A DNA stretch of 64,000 bases. Origin: Dioscorea cayenensis subsp. rotundata. Taxonomy: Eukaryota > Streptophyta > Magnoliopsida > Dioscoreales > Dioscoreaceae. Under the pieces are notes generated by a model. That model saw only the letters and a list, made by a program, of their open reading frames with translations, did no database searches and was not told the origin of the DNA. Made by a program: the position numbers and the translations under genes. The stretch spans positions 27,651,016 to 27,715,015 of the forward strand of contig NC_052475.1 of the NCBI RefSeq assembly GCF_009730915.1. Direction: 5' to 3'. Within the stretch, counting starts at the first letter, position 1. Each line of letters begins with the position of its first letter. This document shows, one piece after another, positions 46,955 to 58,900 of the stretch.

Positions 46955-47159
46955 GATTTAGCTGGAGAAGATCCTTGTCATCTTCTGGCAATCTTTGACT
47001 TCATCAGCTGTCATATTAGATTTTAGAGGGAGCATTGCCCGGGTACCTCATCTTTATTGATTGAGATTCTCCCTCCATTTCACCCTTGCATATTCGTCTT
47101 CAGTATTCATTTCTTCGCACATTAGATCACCACACCTTTCCATTTATCATTAGACTAGA

Positions 47160-47310
47160 AAGCAGAGAAAGAAGTTAGTACTAGTAGCCCTGTTCTCTGT
47201 AGATTCGACTACCCGACTCACCGGGTATTTTATTACTTCGACACCCGTGCACTTGCGGTTTACACGCATATTCGGACGTGTCAAGTTTTTGGCGCCGTTA
47301 CCGGGGATTA
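47160..47310 (+). mobile_element. Fragment of a Ty3/gypsy LTR and primer-binding region (Tat/Ogre-like)
   Basis: The stretch CACCCGTGCACTTGCGG followed by an ACGTGTCA end and then TTTTTGGCGCCGTTACCGGG closely resembles the LTR end and primer-binding region of Tat-lineage plant gypsy elements. No internal coding region follows, so only a small relic remains. It is broken and its left limit is not clear. Confidence 0.5.
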
Positions 47311-47331
47311 GGGTTTAGGGTTTAGGGTTTT
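47309..47331 (+). repeat. Short telomere-type repeat (TTTAGGG)3
   Basis: Three consecutive TTAGGGT/TTTAGGG units directly after the gypsy primer-binding-like sequence. Too short for a true interstitial telomere, but it contains plant telo-box motifs. Confidence 0.7.
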
Positions 47332-47334
47332 TCT

Positions 47335-47995
47335 GTTTTCAAGTTTTTGATGTTTTATTACACTGGTAATGACTGCCTAACTTGTTTGGCTATTACTTTC
47401 TCTTTTATTTGTTGCTTTCAACCATCGGTTGTTTTTGTACTCGTTTCTTTTGTTTTTTTTGTTCAATAAAGTTGTGGTTTATTCACTTTTATTCAGTTTT
47501 TTTGAGGTGAATAATACCTTTATATCTTTATTAAAAATGTATTTATATACCCAACAAAAACATCCATATTTATATACATAATCAAGAGTTAAGCATATCT
47601 TTTTCATAATAATGTTCACTGTGTCACTCTAATCTATTCTCTTTGAAAATATGACATACTTTCGACATCAATATCAAACAACTATTGGTATTTTAAGGAG
47701 ATTTATACCCAAATATACAGTCTTATACTATATATATCTACACGATAGTGAGAAAGAAGCCCTATATATATACATAATGTAATTTTAACAACTATCATTA
47801 ATAACAACAAATACAAGCTGATGAAATTAAACTGGACACTTATTTTTGAAGTGTAACTTTTATAAGTCTTACATTCTCAGGCAAAATTCTTGAGAAGATG
47901 AACACCAGTGAACACAAAGACTTATAAACGAATAAGACAATGTATACCTGGAATCCACAATCCAGCACTGAATCTTGTCTGTAAAGAAGAGAGTT
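47335..47995. other. AT-rich spacer and amidase 3' flank
   Basis: No gene is supported. TTCAATAAAG near 47463 resembles a polyadenylation signal, perhaps of the old retroelement. The right end should be the amidase 3' UTR. Confidence 0.5.
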
Positions 47996-50900
47996 TTAAG
48001 TAGTTTTGCTGGGAATTGAAACCTTATCATTTGGTCCAAGATCATCTATAGGTGGACGCTGCCTGTGATGATTGGTCACAGATTGGTATGTCATTGCCAA
48101 CGCTAAAGCCTGGATTACATTTCCAAAAAATATTCAGGTTATGCTGCCAAACATGTCTCTATGACTTGTTCCAAGTTCTAGTAAAAGAGCATAGATCCAA
48201 ATATTAAAGATTTTACAAGAAAAGGAAATATTCAGAAAGACTTACAATGTGGTCATGGTCCGGAGGCGCATATATGCCAGTTGTGACAGTGGTTCTTCTT
48301 CGAGTACCACCCTTCGGTGGGTCTTCAATGCTTTTGAAGCCTGTTGGAACAACTACAATGGGCATGCCAACAAGATTTCCAAGGCAAACCAATTCCCAGT
48401 CAGTTGCATTGCCAATAAATGCATCCACTGTGAAGCTCTCACGGATTTCTCGGATTAATTTTCCTCGTGCCCTTTGTGCCTGTGCATGCAACATTCTTCT
48501 AATTCTAAGTCACTAGGGGTGAAAATTCTAAAACAAAGAAGTGAGAGTGTCCACCACACTGGATTCGGTTCTTTAAAATGTAGAAATAGAGACCAATTTC
48601 AACTATGAATGTATTTAAGAAAAACTATACTTTTTGTGGCAGTGGCCATAATATCATGAACCATCAACATGATAATTACAAGTGTGGTAATCATTCTAGA
48701 ATCAGTTTGTTGGATTGTGAAATTCATTGCTATATAATAAATTTGGTATGGAAGCATAATATTAATGTGCATGAATACATATATTTTAGCCATGTCAGAT
48801 AGGTACAAGTCGAAAGAAAATGTCTTCTTCTCTTGAGAAACATTTATTCCCTTATTAGGTAATACTATATACTTCTCAGAAAACCTATATCATATTTTCT
48901 ATTTCCAACGATTCACCTATTAGGTTGAATTAGCACCTAAGGTTTGCATACAACACTTAACAGAAGAACAAGAATGCAATATGTGGTTTGAAGTACCTGT
49001 AAATAGTCTACTGCTGGTATCAGTCTGGCACGACGGAGTTCCTCTGGCCACTGATCTTGAGCTTCATACTGCCTGTCTTCTCCAGATCGTTGCCAATGGT
49101 CAAAGTGAGCTAGCATATCGACGTCCATAGTAAAATTGAGGATAGCCTGAACTGATTCTACTGTGTAATTCAGCTTGAAAGGAACAACTTTAACACCCTT
49201 GGATTTAAGAACATCAACAACCTGGTAACACAATGATAAGTATACTCGTACCTACTACATGGTGACAATTGATAAATTAACAATATCATGGGGAAAAAAA
49301 ATACTGTAACAGGACCACCTCCATTTCCGCATCTTCGAGGTACCCAACAGTAAGTTTGCTGACATCAATTGAAAATGGGTCCTTGATAAAGATGACTCTG
49401 GACGAGAGATCATCTGGGTCCTTACCCCTTACAGCATCAATAACAATTGCGCAGTCCACAGCACTTCTACAGAAAGGGCCAAGCTTATCCTGTTAAAAGT
49501 AACATATTAATTGCTGATAAGACCATGGCATAATGGCAAACTCTTCATTGAAGAATCTCTTACCAGACTCTCAGATATACTCATGACACCACTCCGGCCA
49601 ACAGTCCCAAAAGTAGGACGCAAGCAAGTTATGCCGCAACGAGCAGCAGGGTAAGTCATGGAACCAGCTGTTTCTGAGCCAATTGCAAATGGAACTAGAC
49701 CTATGAAAATAACAAGATTTAATATAACTGACACACTAATGAAAGCTGACATTGATTTATTTAAGAAAACCTGCAGAGGTACTGGCAGCAGGTCCCGCTG
49801 ATGAACCAGTAGAAAATTCCTTAATGTTCCAAGGGTTTCTAGTCCTTCCTCCAAACCAAATATCATCATAGGCCAGTGATCCTGAGACAAGCTTAGCTAG
49901 TAGAACAGCTCCCGAAGACTTTAGCCTGTCAATAATTTTAATTAAACCTTGTATAGATATGGTTCCAGTTAAGATTACTAATCTCAATCACCTTTTATAA
50001 ACCCAGGCTTCAATGTTGAGATATTGATCTTTGAATGTCTTTGAACCCCAAGTAGTCTTATAATGTGGCACCGCAATAATATCTTTCAGTCCGTAAGGAA
50101 TTCCATGAAGAGGGCCTGCGCCATTTCATTAAATTATATTGTTTAGGTAATTGAAACACAATTTTCCTGGAAAATAAAACAAATTTGACCAGAGACATAG
50201 AGGCATGAGAGCAATACCTAAATATACTCCTTTTTTAATCAACTCATCAGCTTCCTTTGCCTGACTATAAGCCAAATCTTCGGTAAAAGTGATCACAGCT
50301 TCAAGGATATCATTGTACCTACATAATTCATTACATATAAGTTTTGGTGTTCAACATATAGCAAGAGCATAAACAAAAAACTGATTGCAGGTTGACAGAG
50401 AAAGAGTTCCATCAACTGAAAATTACTTCTTCAATCTTCTAAGAAAAATATCCATAAGCTCAAGAGACGTGATTTGCTTTGTCTTAATCAATGCTGCCAG
50501 TTCAAGTACCTGTCAAACATTCAAATGGATATATCAACCAAGAAAAGAAACATAGGGAAGAACAATCAATTGGAAACATACAGTCATGTAGGCTATATCA
50601 TCTTCTTTTATTGGCCTCTTTACATCTTGAAGAGAAGGATACTTAAATTTCTCATTTTCATGAGACTTCTCAAAGTTGCTCCATGATGAATTGAATACTA
50701 AAACTGATGGATTACTCAACCCCCCATCAGCCGATGCGACAAGCCTACGGTTCACCCTAAACATAGGCACATTAAACTTTTTTGCTCCCTCTGCCATATC
50801 CAGCATCTACAGAAAAGCAGAAACTTAACTTAAACACACTTCAACAGCAAAACGAATATAAAAGCTTTCATTACCTCGGTTTTATTGAAAAAATGAGCAT

Positions 50901-51556
50901 CTAAGCACAATAATTCAACATTGAGTACTGAATCCTCACTCGCATTCTCTTCAGATTTGATTCTCTTCCTTGATAAATCCTCTGTTTTATCCTGAACATC
51001 ATACAATTGGCAGAAAAATGTACAAGTGAAAAACTAAGTAAATGAATTAACAAGCATCTCAAGTTCTTCCTGCTTTCGAAAATTTGTAGCGTTGGACACA
51101 AGTGCATGGGAATAACCATGAACGTTCTGCGACCAGAATTTCAACATTTTTTTCTTTGCCTGGACTCGCTTGTTATACAGAATTCAAGCATGGTAATACA
51201 TTTCAACATTTTTTTTTTCAGTAAAACACAAATTATTGCTAACCATGTAAATTACACTAACAAAGCACCCATATTTACAGTAAAGGAAGCGACTTTCTCA
51301 CTCTCCATTGGAAAAAAAAATTTAATATTATCAATTAATAATCCGAAAAATAGAATTAGAAGCACAATTAGGAAGTTATTCCTAGTTTCATTCATCTAAA
51401 CACTGTAAAATTACAAGAAGAAGAAGGAGGCAAAAGAGTTACCATTTGGGAGTGGATTTCATCAACGAGAGATCTGCGAGGAGGGAGAAAACTCGTGGAA
51501 GCGGCCAAGAACATCAAGGCCGAGAACAAGCAACGTGTCAGAGCATGAAGGCGCAT
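47996..51556 (-). CDS. Amidase-signature family protein with signal-like N-terminus
   Basis: Twelve exons, 51556-51443, 50991-50875, 50806-50582, 50509-50427, 50318-50218, 50115-49992, 49925-49771, 49700-49564, 49489-49319, 49221-48997, 48479-48246 and 48109-47996, all GT-AG and in frame, give 599 residues. The amidase catalytic triad is recognisable: Lys in PLHGIPYGLKDI, Ser in the loop FSTGSSAGPAAS, and the Ser nucleophile region IGSETAGSMTYPAARCG. The N-terminus (MRLHALTRCLFSALMFLAAS) is hydrophobic and looks like a signal peptide or anchor, so the protein probably enters the secretory pathway. The family includes GatA, fatty-acid amide hydrolase and several plant amidases of unknown substrate. 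The length and extended N-terminus resemble the uncharacterised plant group that includes Arabidopsis At5g07360 (from memory). Neither indole-acetamide nor fatty-acid amide specificity is shown by the sequence. Confidence 0.93.
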
Positions 51557-51829
51557 GGCGTGGGTGCTCGTCGACGTTTTGGCGTGTTGCCGAGAGCTGG
51601 GTGGTGGGATTTGTGAATCTGTCTGTATTGAGAATGAACTGGAGCGTTGGATAAACACAAAATGTCCACCTTTTTCCATATAGAGCCAAATTTTCAACGC
51701 TCACGGCTTTAAAGATGTGGCTCATTTATTCATTTTGTTGTTGTTTTTCTCATTTATTTTTAATTGCCCAACTAATTATCATTAGTACCTTTACTAGCGG
51801 AGAGTGTTAAATTATTTCCCTGTCAAGGG

Positions 51830-52076
51830 GAAATGAGGCATAGTTCAGCGGTGAGTTTAGCATTAAAACTGAGGCTCTCTAGTTTGAGCCCCTCAACTTA
51901 TAATACACAGAATTTTTTTACAGGAGGAGTATTTTTTTCTTTCTAGCTTTACATGATATGAGAGATTTACTTTTAAAAAAAATCTTTTGTGTCTATAAAC
52001 TTGACATCTCTATGCCTGTATGTCTCTTAACCAACATCACTTGTCATTTTATCACAACAACAACAAAAAAAAAAAA
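51830..52076 (+). mobile_element. tRNA-derived SINE
   Basis: TAGTTCAGCGGTGAG near 51841 and AGTTTGAGCCCC near 51881 match the A and B boxes of a Pol III promoter about 40 bases apart. A non-tRNA body follows and ends in an AACAACAAC-A(n) tail at 52076. Length and layout fit a plant SINE. The flanking duplications are not certain. Confidence 0.55.
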
Positions 52077-53415
52077 TCCCTCCTAAGTGGAAGGTAAAAA
52101 GACTCGTCTAATCAATGTGTTTGTCAAAAGTTTTTTTTTTTTTTTTGAAAAATTGTCAAAAGGTTTAATGCCCGACTTGCCAAGGGTTGAAAAAAAATTC
52201 ATTTATTAAGCTAAGTAATTAATTCTAAATCATTGAAACTCATTCACAAAAATCATTAAAATATTTATTTATAATATCATAACAAACTTATTTATAATAT
52301 TATTTATAAACTTGTTCATAGAACCATTAATAAGAATGCGGTTCAAGAAGATTACATGTTTTTTAAAAATATATATTAATTTATGATTTTTATCATACCA
52401 AAGGTTTAATATTATTTTTTATTTAATATTTTTTAATAATATTGGTATATATTATTTATAAAAAAAATATATTTATCAGGATTCTAAAAAGAAATGATAT
52501 GCTAAGAAAAATTATGATCAAAATCTATTACATTTTTTTTTATTTTGCCATAGAAATAAAATATTTAAGATTAAATTTTATTTATATAATATGATTTTAT
52601 TAATAAATGTTTTATAAACAAATTTTAAATTAAAAATATAACCCCGTCTATCTCGCTTCCTATAGGTGGAAATCATGGAATGCCCTTTTTTTATTGCATT
52701 CTAAATTTTATTTTTTTCCCTTATTTATATATTTATTTTTAATTCATTTGTTTTTATATTTTGTTTCGCTTTTTATTTTTAAGAAAATGTCAAAGTTTAA
52801 CTGATAATTGAATTAAAAAATAAATTAGGATTGCCTTTTTTTCCCTGAAATTTTTTTCTACGGGTCTTTTTCCAGCTAAATAGGGTGTTTGTTTGCCAAA
52901 ATTTTTAGTAAAAATTTTTCCAAAAATTCTATCACTTGACATTTTTTCTCTCAAATCAATAATAAAATTTTCCTGCCTCCACCCTGGAAAAAATTTTTCA
53001 GGGAAAACGTAAAGGGTTATGTGAAAAAATAATGTGCGATTGAAATATTTAAAATAACGAAAAGTTTTTCTTTTTCTTTTAATTTTTTTAAAAAAATATA
53101 AATTATGTAACTTGATAATATTTTAAATAAATTTATCCAGATTAGTGAACAGATTTTGCGGCGTTTTTACGGTATGATTCAATTCCAGCGTTGTTTATAA
53201 TTTTAAAATAACTTTTCTTTTAATTTTTTTTTTAAAGTTTCCCCTTTTTTTTAAAAACAAAAAACAAAAGAAAAGTTCCCTTTTCCCTTTTTTTTTTTGA
53301 GTATTTTTTTAATATAGTATTGATATATATTAAAGCATTGATATTTATAAATATATGTAATAAATAATATTGCTATATATACATATTACAAGGTGGACAA
53401 AATACATCAAGGTCA
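52077..53415. other. AT-rich spacer
   Basis: A T15-16 homopolymer lies near 52132-52147. Beyond that the DNA is AT-rich with no gene. GGGTGTTTGTTTGCC at about 52883 looks like a MITE end, but I find no matching partner. Confidence 0.5.
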
Positions 53416-53423
53416 TACACAAC

Positions 53424-54218
53424 TAGAGCTGTCAATTCGGACTTGGCCCGCCGGGCCAACCCGCCCCGCCAATAAAAATGGGCGGGTCGGGTTGGTCTTT
53501 ATAAAGCCTGCCCTGAGGCGGGCTAAATGGTCAACCCAGCGCTGGGCATGGGTTGGGGTGGGTCGACCATGACCCGCCTCTAATTTATATATAATATATT
53601 TTTATATAATATATATATATATAATGATATTGAAATATTATTAAGGATTTAAATTAAAAAAATAAATAAATAATTTTTAATGAAGTTTAATATGCATTTA
53701 ATTATGTTTTTAAAAAGAAATATGGAGATAACAAAAACATTTTTAATGACTATTGATTTTTGATGAATATTATGATTAGTAATGGATGCTTTTTATTTTT
53801 GTCTTTTATTAATTTTTGCTAAATTTTTGTTGATTAGTAATGAATAGATGTTATAATTAGTAATAGATGTTTTTATCTCGTGGTTTGTTGTTGTTTTTTT
53901 TTAATTTTGTTGATTGTAAATTTATAATAGTGTTTTTATTTAGAGATTTTGTAATTATTGTTGATTTTGTTAGGTTTTGAATATAATAATGGATGTTTTC
54001 ATTTTGTTAATTATTGCATGTTTTAATTTTTAATTTAGTTTTTTTATGAATTTATAATGAATGTTTCAATGTTTCATATATTACAACATTTATAAAAATA
54101 AAATAAATTATTATTTTTTATTTTTTGGTGGGCCGACCCGCCCAACCCACAACCCAAACGGGTCAAGTTGGGTTGGCATTTTGCCGGCCCGCCCCGTCAG
54201 CCCGTTTTGACTGCTCTA
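53424..54218. mobile_element. hAT-type non-autonomous transposon with 8-bp target duplication
   Basis: The element is 795 bp, flanked by TACACAAC on both sides (53416-53423 and 54219-54226), an exact 8-bp duplication as made by hAT transposases. Its ends are TAGAGCTGTCA and, reverse-complemented on the right, TAGAGCAGTCA. The subterminal 100 bp on each side are GC-rich with repeated GGCCCGCC/CAACCCGCC motifs (right end GGCGGGCC-type in inverse orientation); the middle is AT-rich and non-coding. It has no transposase. Confidence 0.85.
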
Positions 54219-54226
54219 TACACAAC

Positions 54227-55920
54227 TCATAGGCGATCTAGAAAGGGGCAAGGGGGTGCTTGAGCACACCCTTGCCCAGTTGCCCATGAATATGAATATA
54301 TTTATATATATAATTAAAATTTTATATATAATTAAAATATTAATAATTATAATTTATATGAAAAGTGAAATATTTATTTATTTTTTTTCAAAATTCTACC
54401 CACAATATTTAAAATAAATTAAATAAAAACAATAAAATTATTATATTAGGTCTTCAAATATTTTTGTTTTTAAATTTTATATTTAGATTTTTTTTTTTGA
54501 ACTTATCAGTATTTATTATTAATTTTTAGGATATTAATGCAAAAAATTGTAATAATAAATAAAAATGAGAATAAAAACTTACAAAATGCAATTGCTATCT
54601 CAAAATCTCTAATAAAAGCAATTATTGCAGGTTGTGAGTTTTCTCTTTTTGCTCAATCTCTTTTGAATTTATATTTTATCTTTATTATAGGGACTAAGTA
54701 TGTATTTCTTTTTTCCATTTGTTTTATATCTAATTTAATTTGTTTAATTGTTAGATATTTGTTAAATATTTGTTTGATTATTTGTTGTAAAAATTGTTGT
54801 GAAAAATGTTAAATATTTGTTGTGATTAATTGTTATGAAAAAATTGATTATCGGTAGATTATTTGTTAAATAATTGTTGCATGAATAAATTTATATTGTG
54901 AATTTGTGGTAAGTTTTTTAATTACATTATTTGTTAATTTATTGGTTAACATTTAGTTGAGCTATTTGCTAATTATGTAGATATGATAGGCTTTTTTACA
55001 TCTAAATCAAATTTTTTAGATAGATATATATTTTATATTTTTAAAATATTGATTATTATCATTTCAAGTTTAATTATTATTTAATATTTATAAAATTTAT
55101 AAACTTGAATTCAATACCCTTAAATATTGTTTCTAGTTTCGCCTCTGTAGTAACATAACCATGGAGTTAAAATTTCAACAAGCTTATACCCTCCAATGTA
55201 ATTTGGTGCCAATAGATTAATAGATAGTTGGCTATAATTATAAAATATAAAGAGAATTTAAACTAAAACTTTGGGAAGTTTTTATTTGAAGAAAAAGATA
55301 TTTCTTATCAAAAAATTTTTTTGAAATAATTTTAATTTTGTATAAATTTAATTTACTATTAAATATAAATTTTAAAAGTGGGCTAAAAGAAATTTTCTCT
55401 CCCGCCGCTGCCTCTTCTCCATCAATTTCTCTCATTAGCCATACTATAATTTTCCACTTTTGGCATCATGTGGAATAGCTATGATTTTCCACTTTTTCTC
55501 AAATTTTGAGAAGAGCGCATCAATTCTCACCAAATATATATATATATATATATATTGAAAAGATGAATATACCACAATTATATATATAAAACTCGGAAAT
55601 CAATACAGCAGTCCACTAGACGTGGAGCTACACACACAAAACCCAACAAAACGGGAGGAACAACGGGTTTTTTCTTGACCGATAAAGAGAAACAACGGGT
55701 CTCCACCAAATAATTTAAAATATGTATATTTTTTGTAATTAAACAAAAAAAATTGCATTATTAGGGGCTTCTTCGAGCCTAATAGGCTAATACTCACCCG
55801 ATCAATTGTGCCCGAATCCGCACCCGCTAAAACATCAAGCACGCAAGCTCCGTGCCCGTTGGCTTTATACTGCCCTACCTGGCGCTCTTTCGAAAGAAAA
55901 AAGCGAACGAGGGAAAGGAA
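54227..55920. other. Spacer with a GC-rich hairpin and INTS7 upstream region
   Basis: A strong hairpin lies at 54246-54277. The rest to about 55150 is AT-rich and may be an old transposon body; TAGTTTCGCCTCTG near 55132 resembles the end of such a repeat. From 55780 on the DNA is more GC-rich and should hold the INTS7 promoter and leader. The 91-codon ORF at 54537 is low-complexity. Confidence 0.45.
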
Positions 55921-55924
55921 AGGG

Positions 55925-58900
55925 ATGGAGAGAATCCCGGCAGCTCGCGCCATGGAATGGAGCATCGAACTCGAGAAAGCTCTCCGTTCCAATCTTTCAG
56001 GTATCTCGTCACCATCCCACGAATCTTCTCCTTCCCAACTTCAGCCATCTTCGCTTGTTTGATTCCTTTTTTTTTATTAAGCTTGAATTCATTCATCTCT
56101 CTTTGTTTTGATATTAAATCGTTGGATTCGGAAAAGCGAACATTTTTTTCCCATTTTCAGCACTTTTTTGTATAGTTTAACAATAAAGTACTGATTTTGG
56201 AGAAGAATTTTGTGATGTAAACTATTAATGAGCGTTGTATTAATGGCGTGAGAGAAACATCTGTTTAATGGATGAACAAGTGAATGAGTAGTTGTAAACA
56301 ACCATGTTGAAGAAGTCTGCCAGAAAGATGTTTACTAAATCTTAGCATCATTAATAATCACGAGCAACCAATCTTTGTGCTAATTATACACATGAATTTT
56401 GTTGCGGGAAATAACTGGTGATGTAGCGGCATTCTTCAGTGGAGGTGTGGTTGTTATTTTAATGTTCTTATTTTGATAGTTGATATAAACCCAATTCAGA
56501 AGATCACTATTGACTGGGTTTAAATGGTTTGTTAATTGCTAATAGCTCGAGTCTTCAATGATTTCATATTAGCTTTATCAAGTGAGTTATTCTTCTTGCT
56601 CAGTGTGTTTGCATGTTAATAGTTCTTTGTATGTTTTGGATTTATTGGAACTTTTTGTTACATACAGGTCGGCAAATTGAGGCAATTGAACAGATTGGTT
56701 GGAATCTTAAAGAATGGAGCAAGGAACCAGAGATTACATTGGCAGTTGCAAATATGTATGGTTTGGTACCTGGTGAGGACAGAACATTTGCAAACACAAT
56801 TCTTCTTCGGCTTGCAGATGCGTTTAGGACAGGGGACAATAATATTAGAAAATCTATTTTAAAGATCTTTATGCTAGAGTTGAAGCACCTTATGAATAAG
56901 GGCAAATGCTATAATGGAATTTTGGCAAAGTGTAGAGTTCCTAATCATGCAGAACTGCTTAAAAGAGTAAAGGTAGTTTTTGACACAGGTGATTCTGTGG
57001 CCAAATCTTTGGCTTTACGCTTATTTGGTTGTTGGGCTGATCTAGCAAAGGATAGCTCTCATACTCGGTATATGATACTTCTGAGCTTGCAGTCCTCCCA
57101 TGTTACTGAGGTGAGGTCAGTGGTCTTCGCTATTTGTTAATACTTAATTGTAAATTAGTTGAAAATTTTAATATTTCACTTGCTAATCATCTCCTATTAG
57201 AATATTTAATCTGACTGGGAAACGTCTTCTCTCTACCCTTGTTTTTTTTTTTTCTTAAAAAGAGAAAAAAACTATTGTTACTATCCTTAAGCAGATATTG
57301 CTCTATCTTAATGTGAAATGTTACACTTGCACATCATTCCTCTTCCTCTAGGAGTCATGGTGAGGCTCTCCAATGTAGTCTGATATTGAACCTTCGCCTT
57401 GTTTATAAATATTTTTATTTTATTTATACAGGTAAAGGCATCACTCTTCGCTGCTGGTTGCTTATGCCGATTGTCTGAAGATTTTGCATTCGTTGTGGTG
57501 GAAGTGCTTAGTAATATGATTTTATCAGAATCACCTTTTGATGTGAAGTTGGCAGCTATTCGTGCTTTTGCTAGATTGTGTTGTTCATTATCCGTCACAA
57601 CCAGAGCTTATAAGGTACTTCTCTAATTATTGACATTTGAACTGATAAGAAATGTCTTTGGAGTGGTACCATGTGTATTTGTGGAATTAACTGTGTTTCA
57701 ACTTTAGTATAGCTGACAAAATAGAAATAAAATGTTATGCATTTGTGCATTTTATGTTTCCACGCGTTGTATCCTTTGTTGGAATCGGTAGAATGTAATA
57801 TATTTCTAAACCTTATATAAAGATAATACCGCCTGTGATGATTTGGACATTCTACTAATTATTTATTGCTGGTTAGTGTAGGCTGGTAAAAAACTACTGG
57901 CAGGCCTGATACAGGATGGGCTTATTGCTGAGATGCTGTCATCCCTGTCGAACTTAGTTTCCAACTCATCTTCCCTGATCCATGAACAGGTATCCTTCAC
58001 CCATAGATGCTTTCTGAATCTGCTGAGCAAGTCAAGACCTTGAGGAATTTGGCATCTGGATCATGACCTGATGCTTATCTGCTTTAAATTTCTAGAATAT
58101 CTAGCATGATATCAGTTCCATGAGTGTTTAAGCAGAATAATTGGGTATAATTTGATGTACAGAAAGTCAATAACTATCAAATTGATTTTTGTGGGTGCAG
58201 GTAGACTTACTCGTTTCTATGCTAGACAAAGAGTCTTCTCCTTTTATCAAAGCTAGGGTACTAAAATGCTTATCTTTCCTGATAGTTCAAGGTGCTTCCT
58301 TTCCAGTTTCTAGTAAATTACTAGATTCATTGCTTCTTGTCATCGAGGACAGTAATTTTCAAGCTGAAGCTTTACAAATTCTGCAGAAGGTGAACCATCT
58401 GAATGCATTTACTCTATCCTATTTTATTCGAGTTAAAATGCTTCTGAATATTAACGTGGGAAATTTCCAGATTTTCTGCAGGATGTTTTCTGGTCTCTCG
58501 GATATAGATGTTCCTGAAATCTTAAAAGTGGTGAATGCTATGGAGAATGTGGCATGTTCTTCTATTGAGGCAAACAGCTGCCTAGCACTTGGTGTTCTCA
58601 TGGAAATGTTGTGCAGCTTTAAAAAGGTTAGGAGAGGACATAAGTGGCACTCTTCCGAGAAGTCGCATGTAGCGTTCTTTCAATTGCAAGAAAGTGTGCA
58701 GGCTCTATCTTGTACTTCTGGGGGAGATGGTATCAGATTCCTTCTTTGGCACGTTATTTCATTAGTTATGGATCACCTCAAATCTCTTTTGGAAAGAGTG
58801 TATCCTGAGGTAGGTGGTGAGTTTTCTAAATTAAGTAGGGTGAAAAATGAGTGTCAAAACTTGTTTGCTCTTCTTATGCATCTTGCTGAAGAGTATCCTA

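Noticed and set aside
47309-47331. Interstitial telomere
   Set aside because: Only three repeat units, far too few; recorded as a short repeat instead.
52883-53300. Possible MITE starting GGGTGTTTGTTTGCC
   Set aside because: No inverted partner or target duplication found.
54537-54812. 91-codon hydrophobic ORF
   Set aside because: Low-complexity Ile/Leu/Asn composition from AT-rich DNA; probably old transposon sequence.
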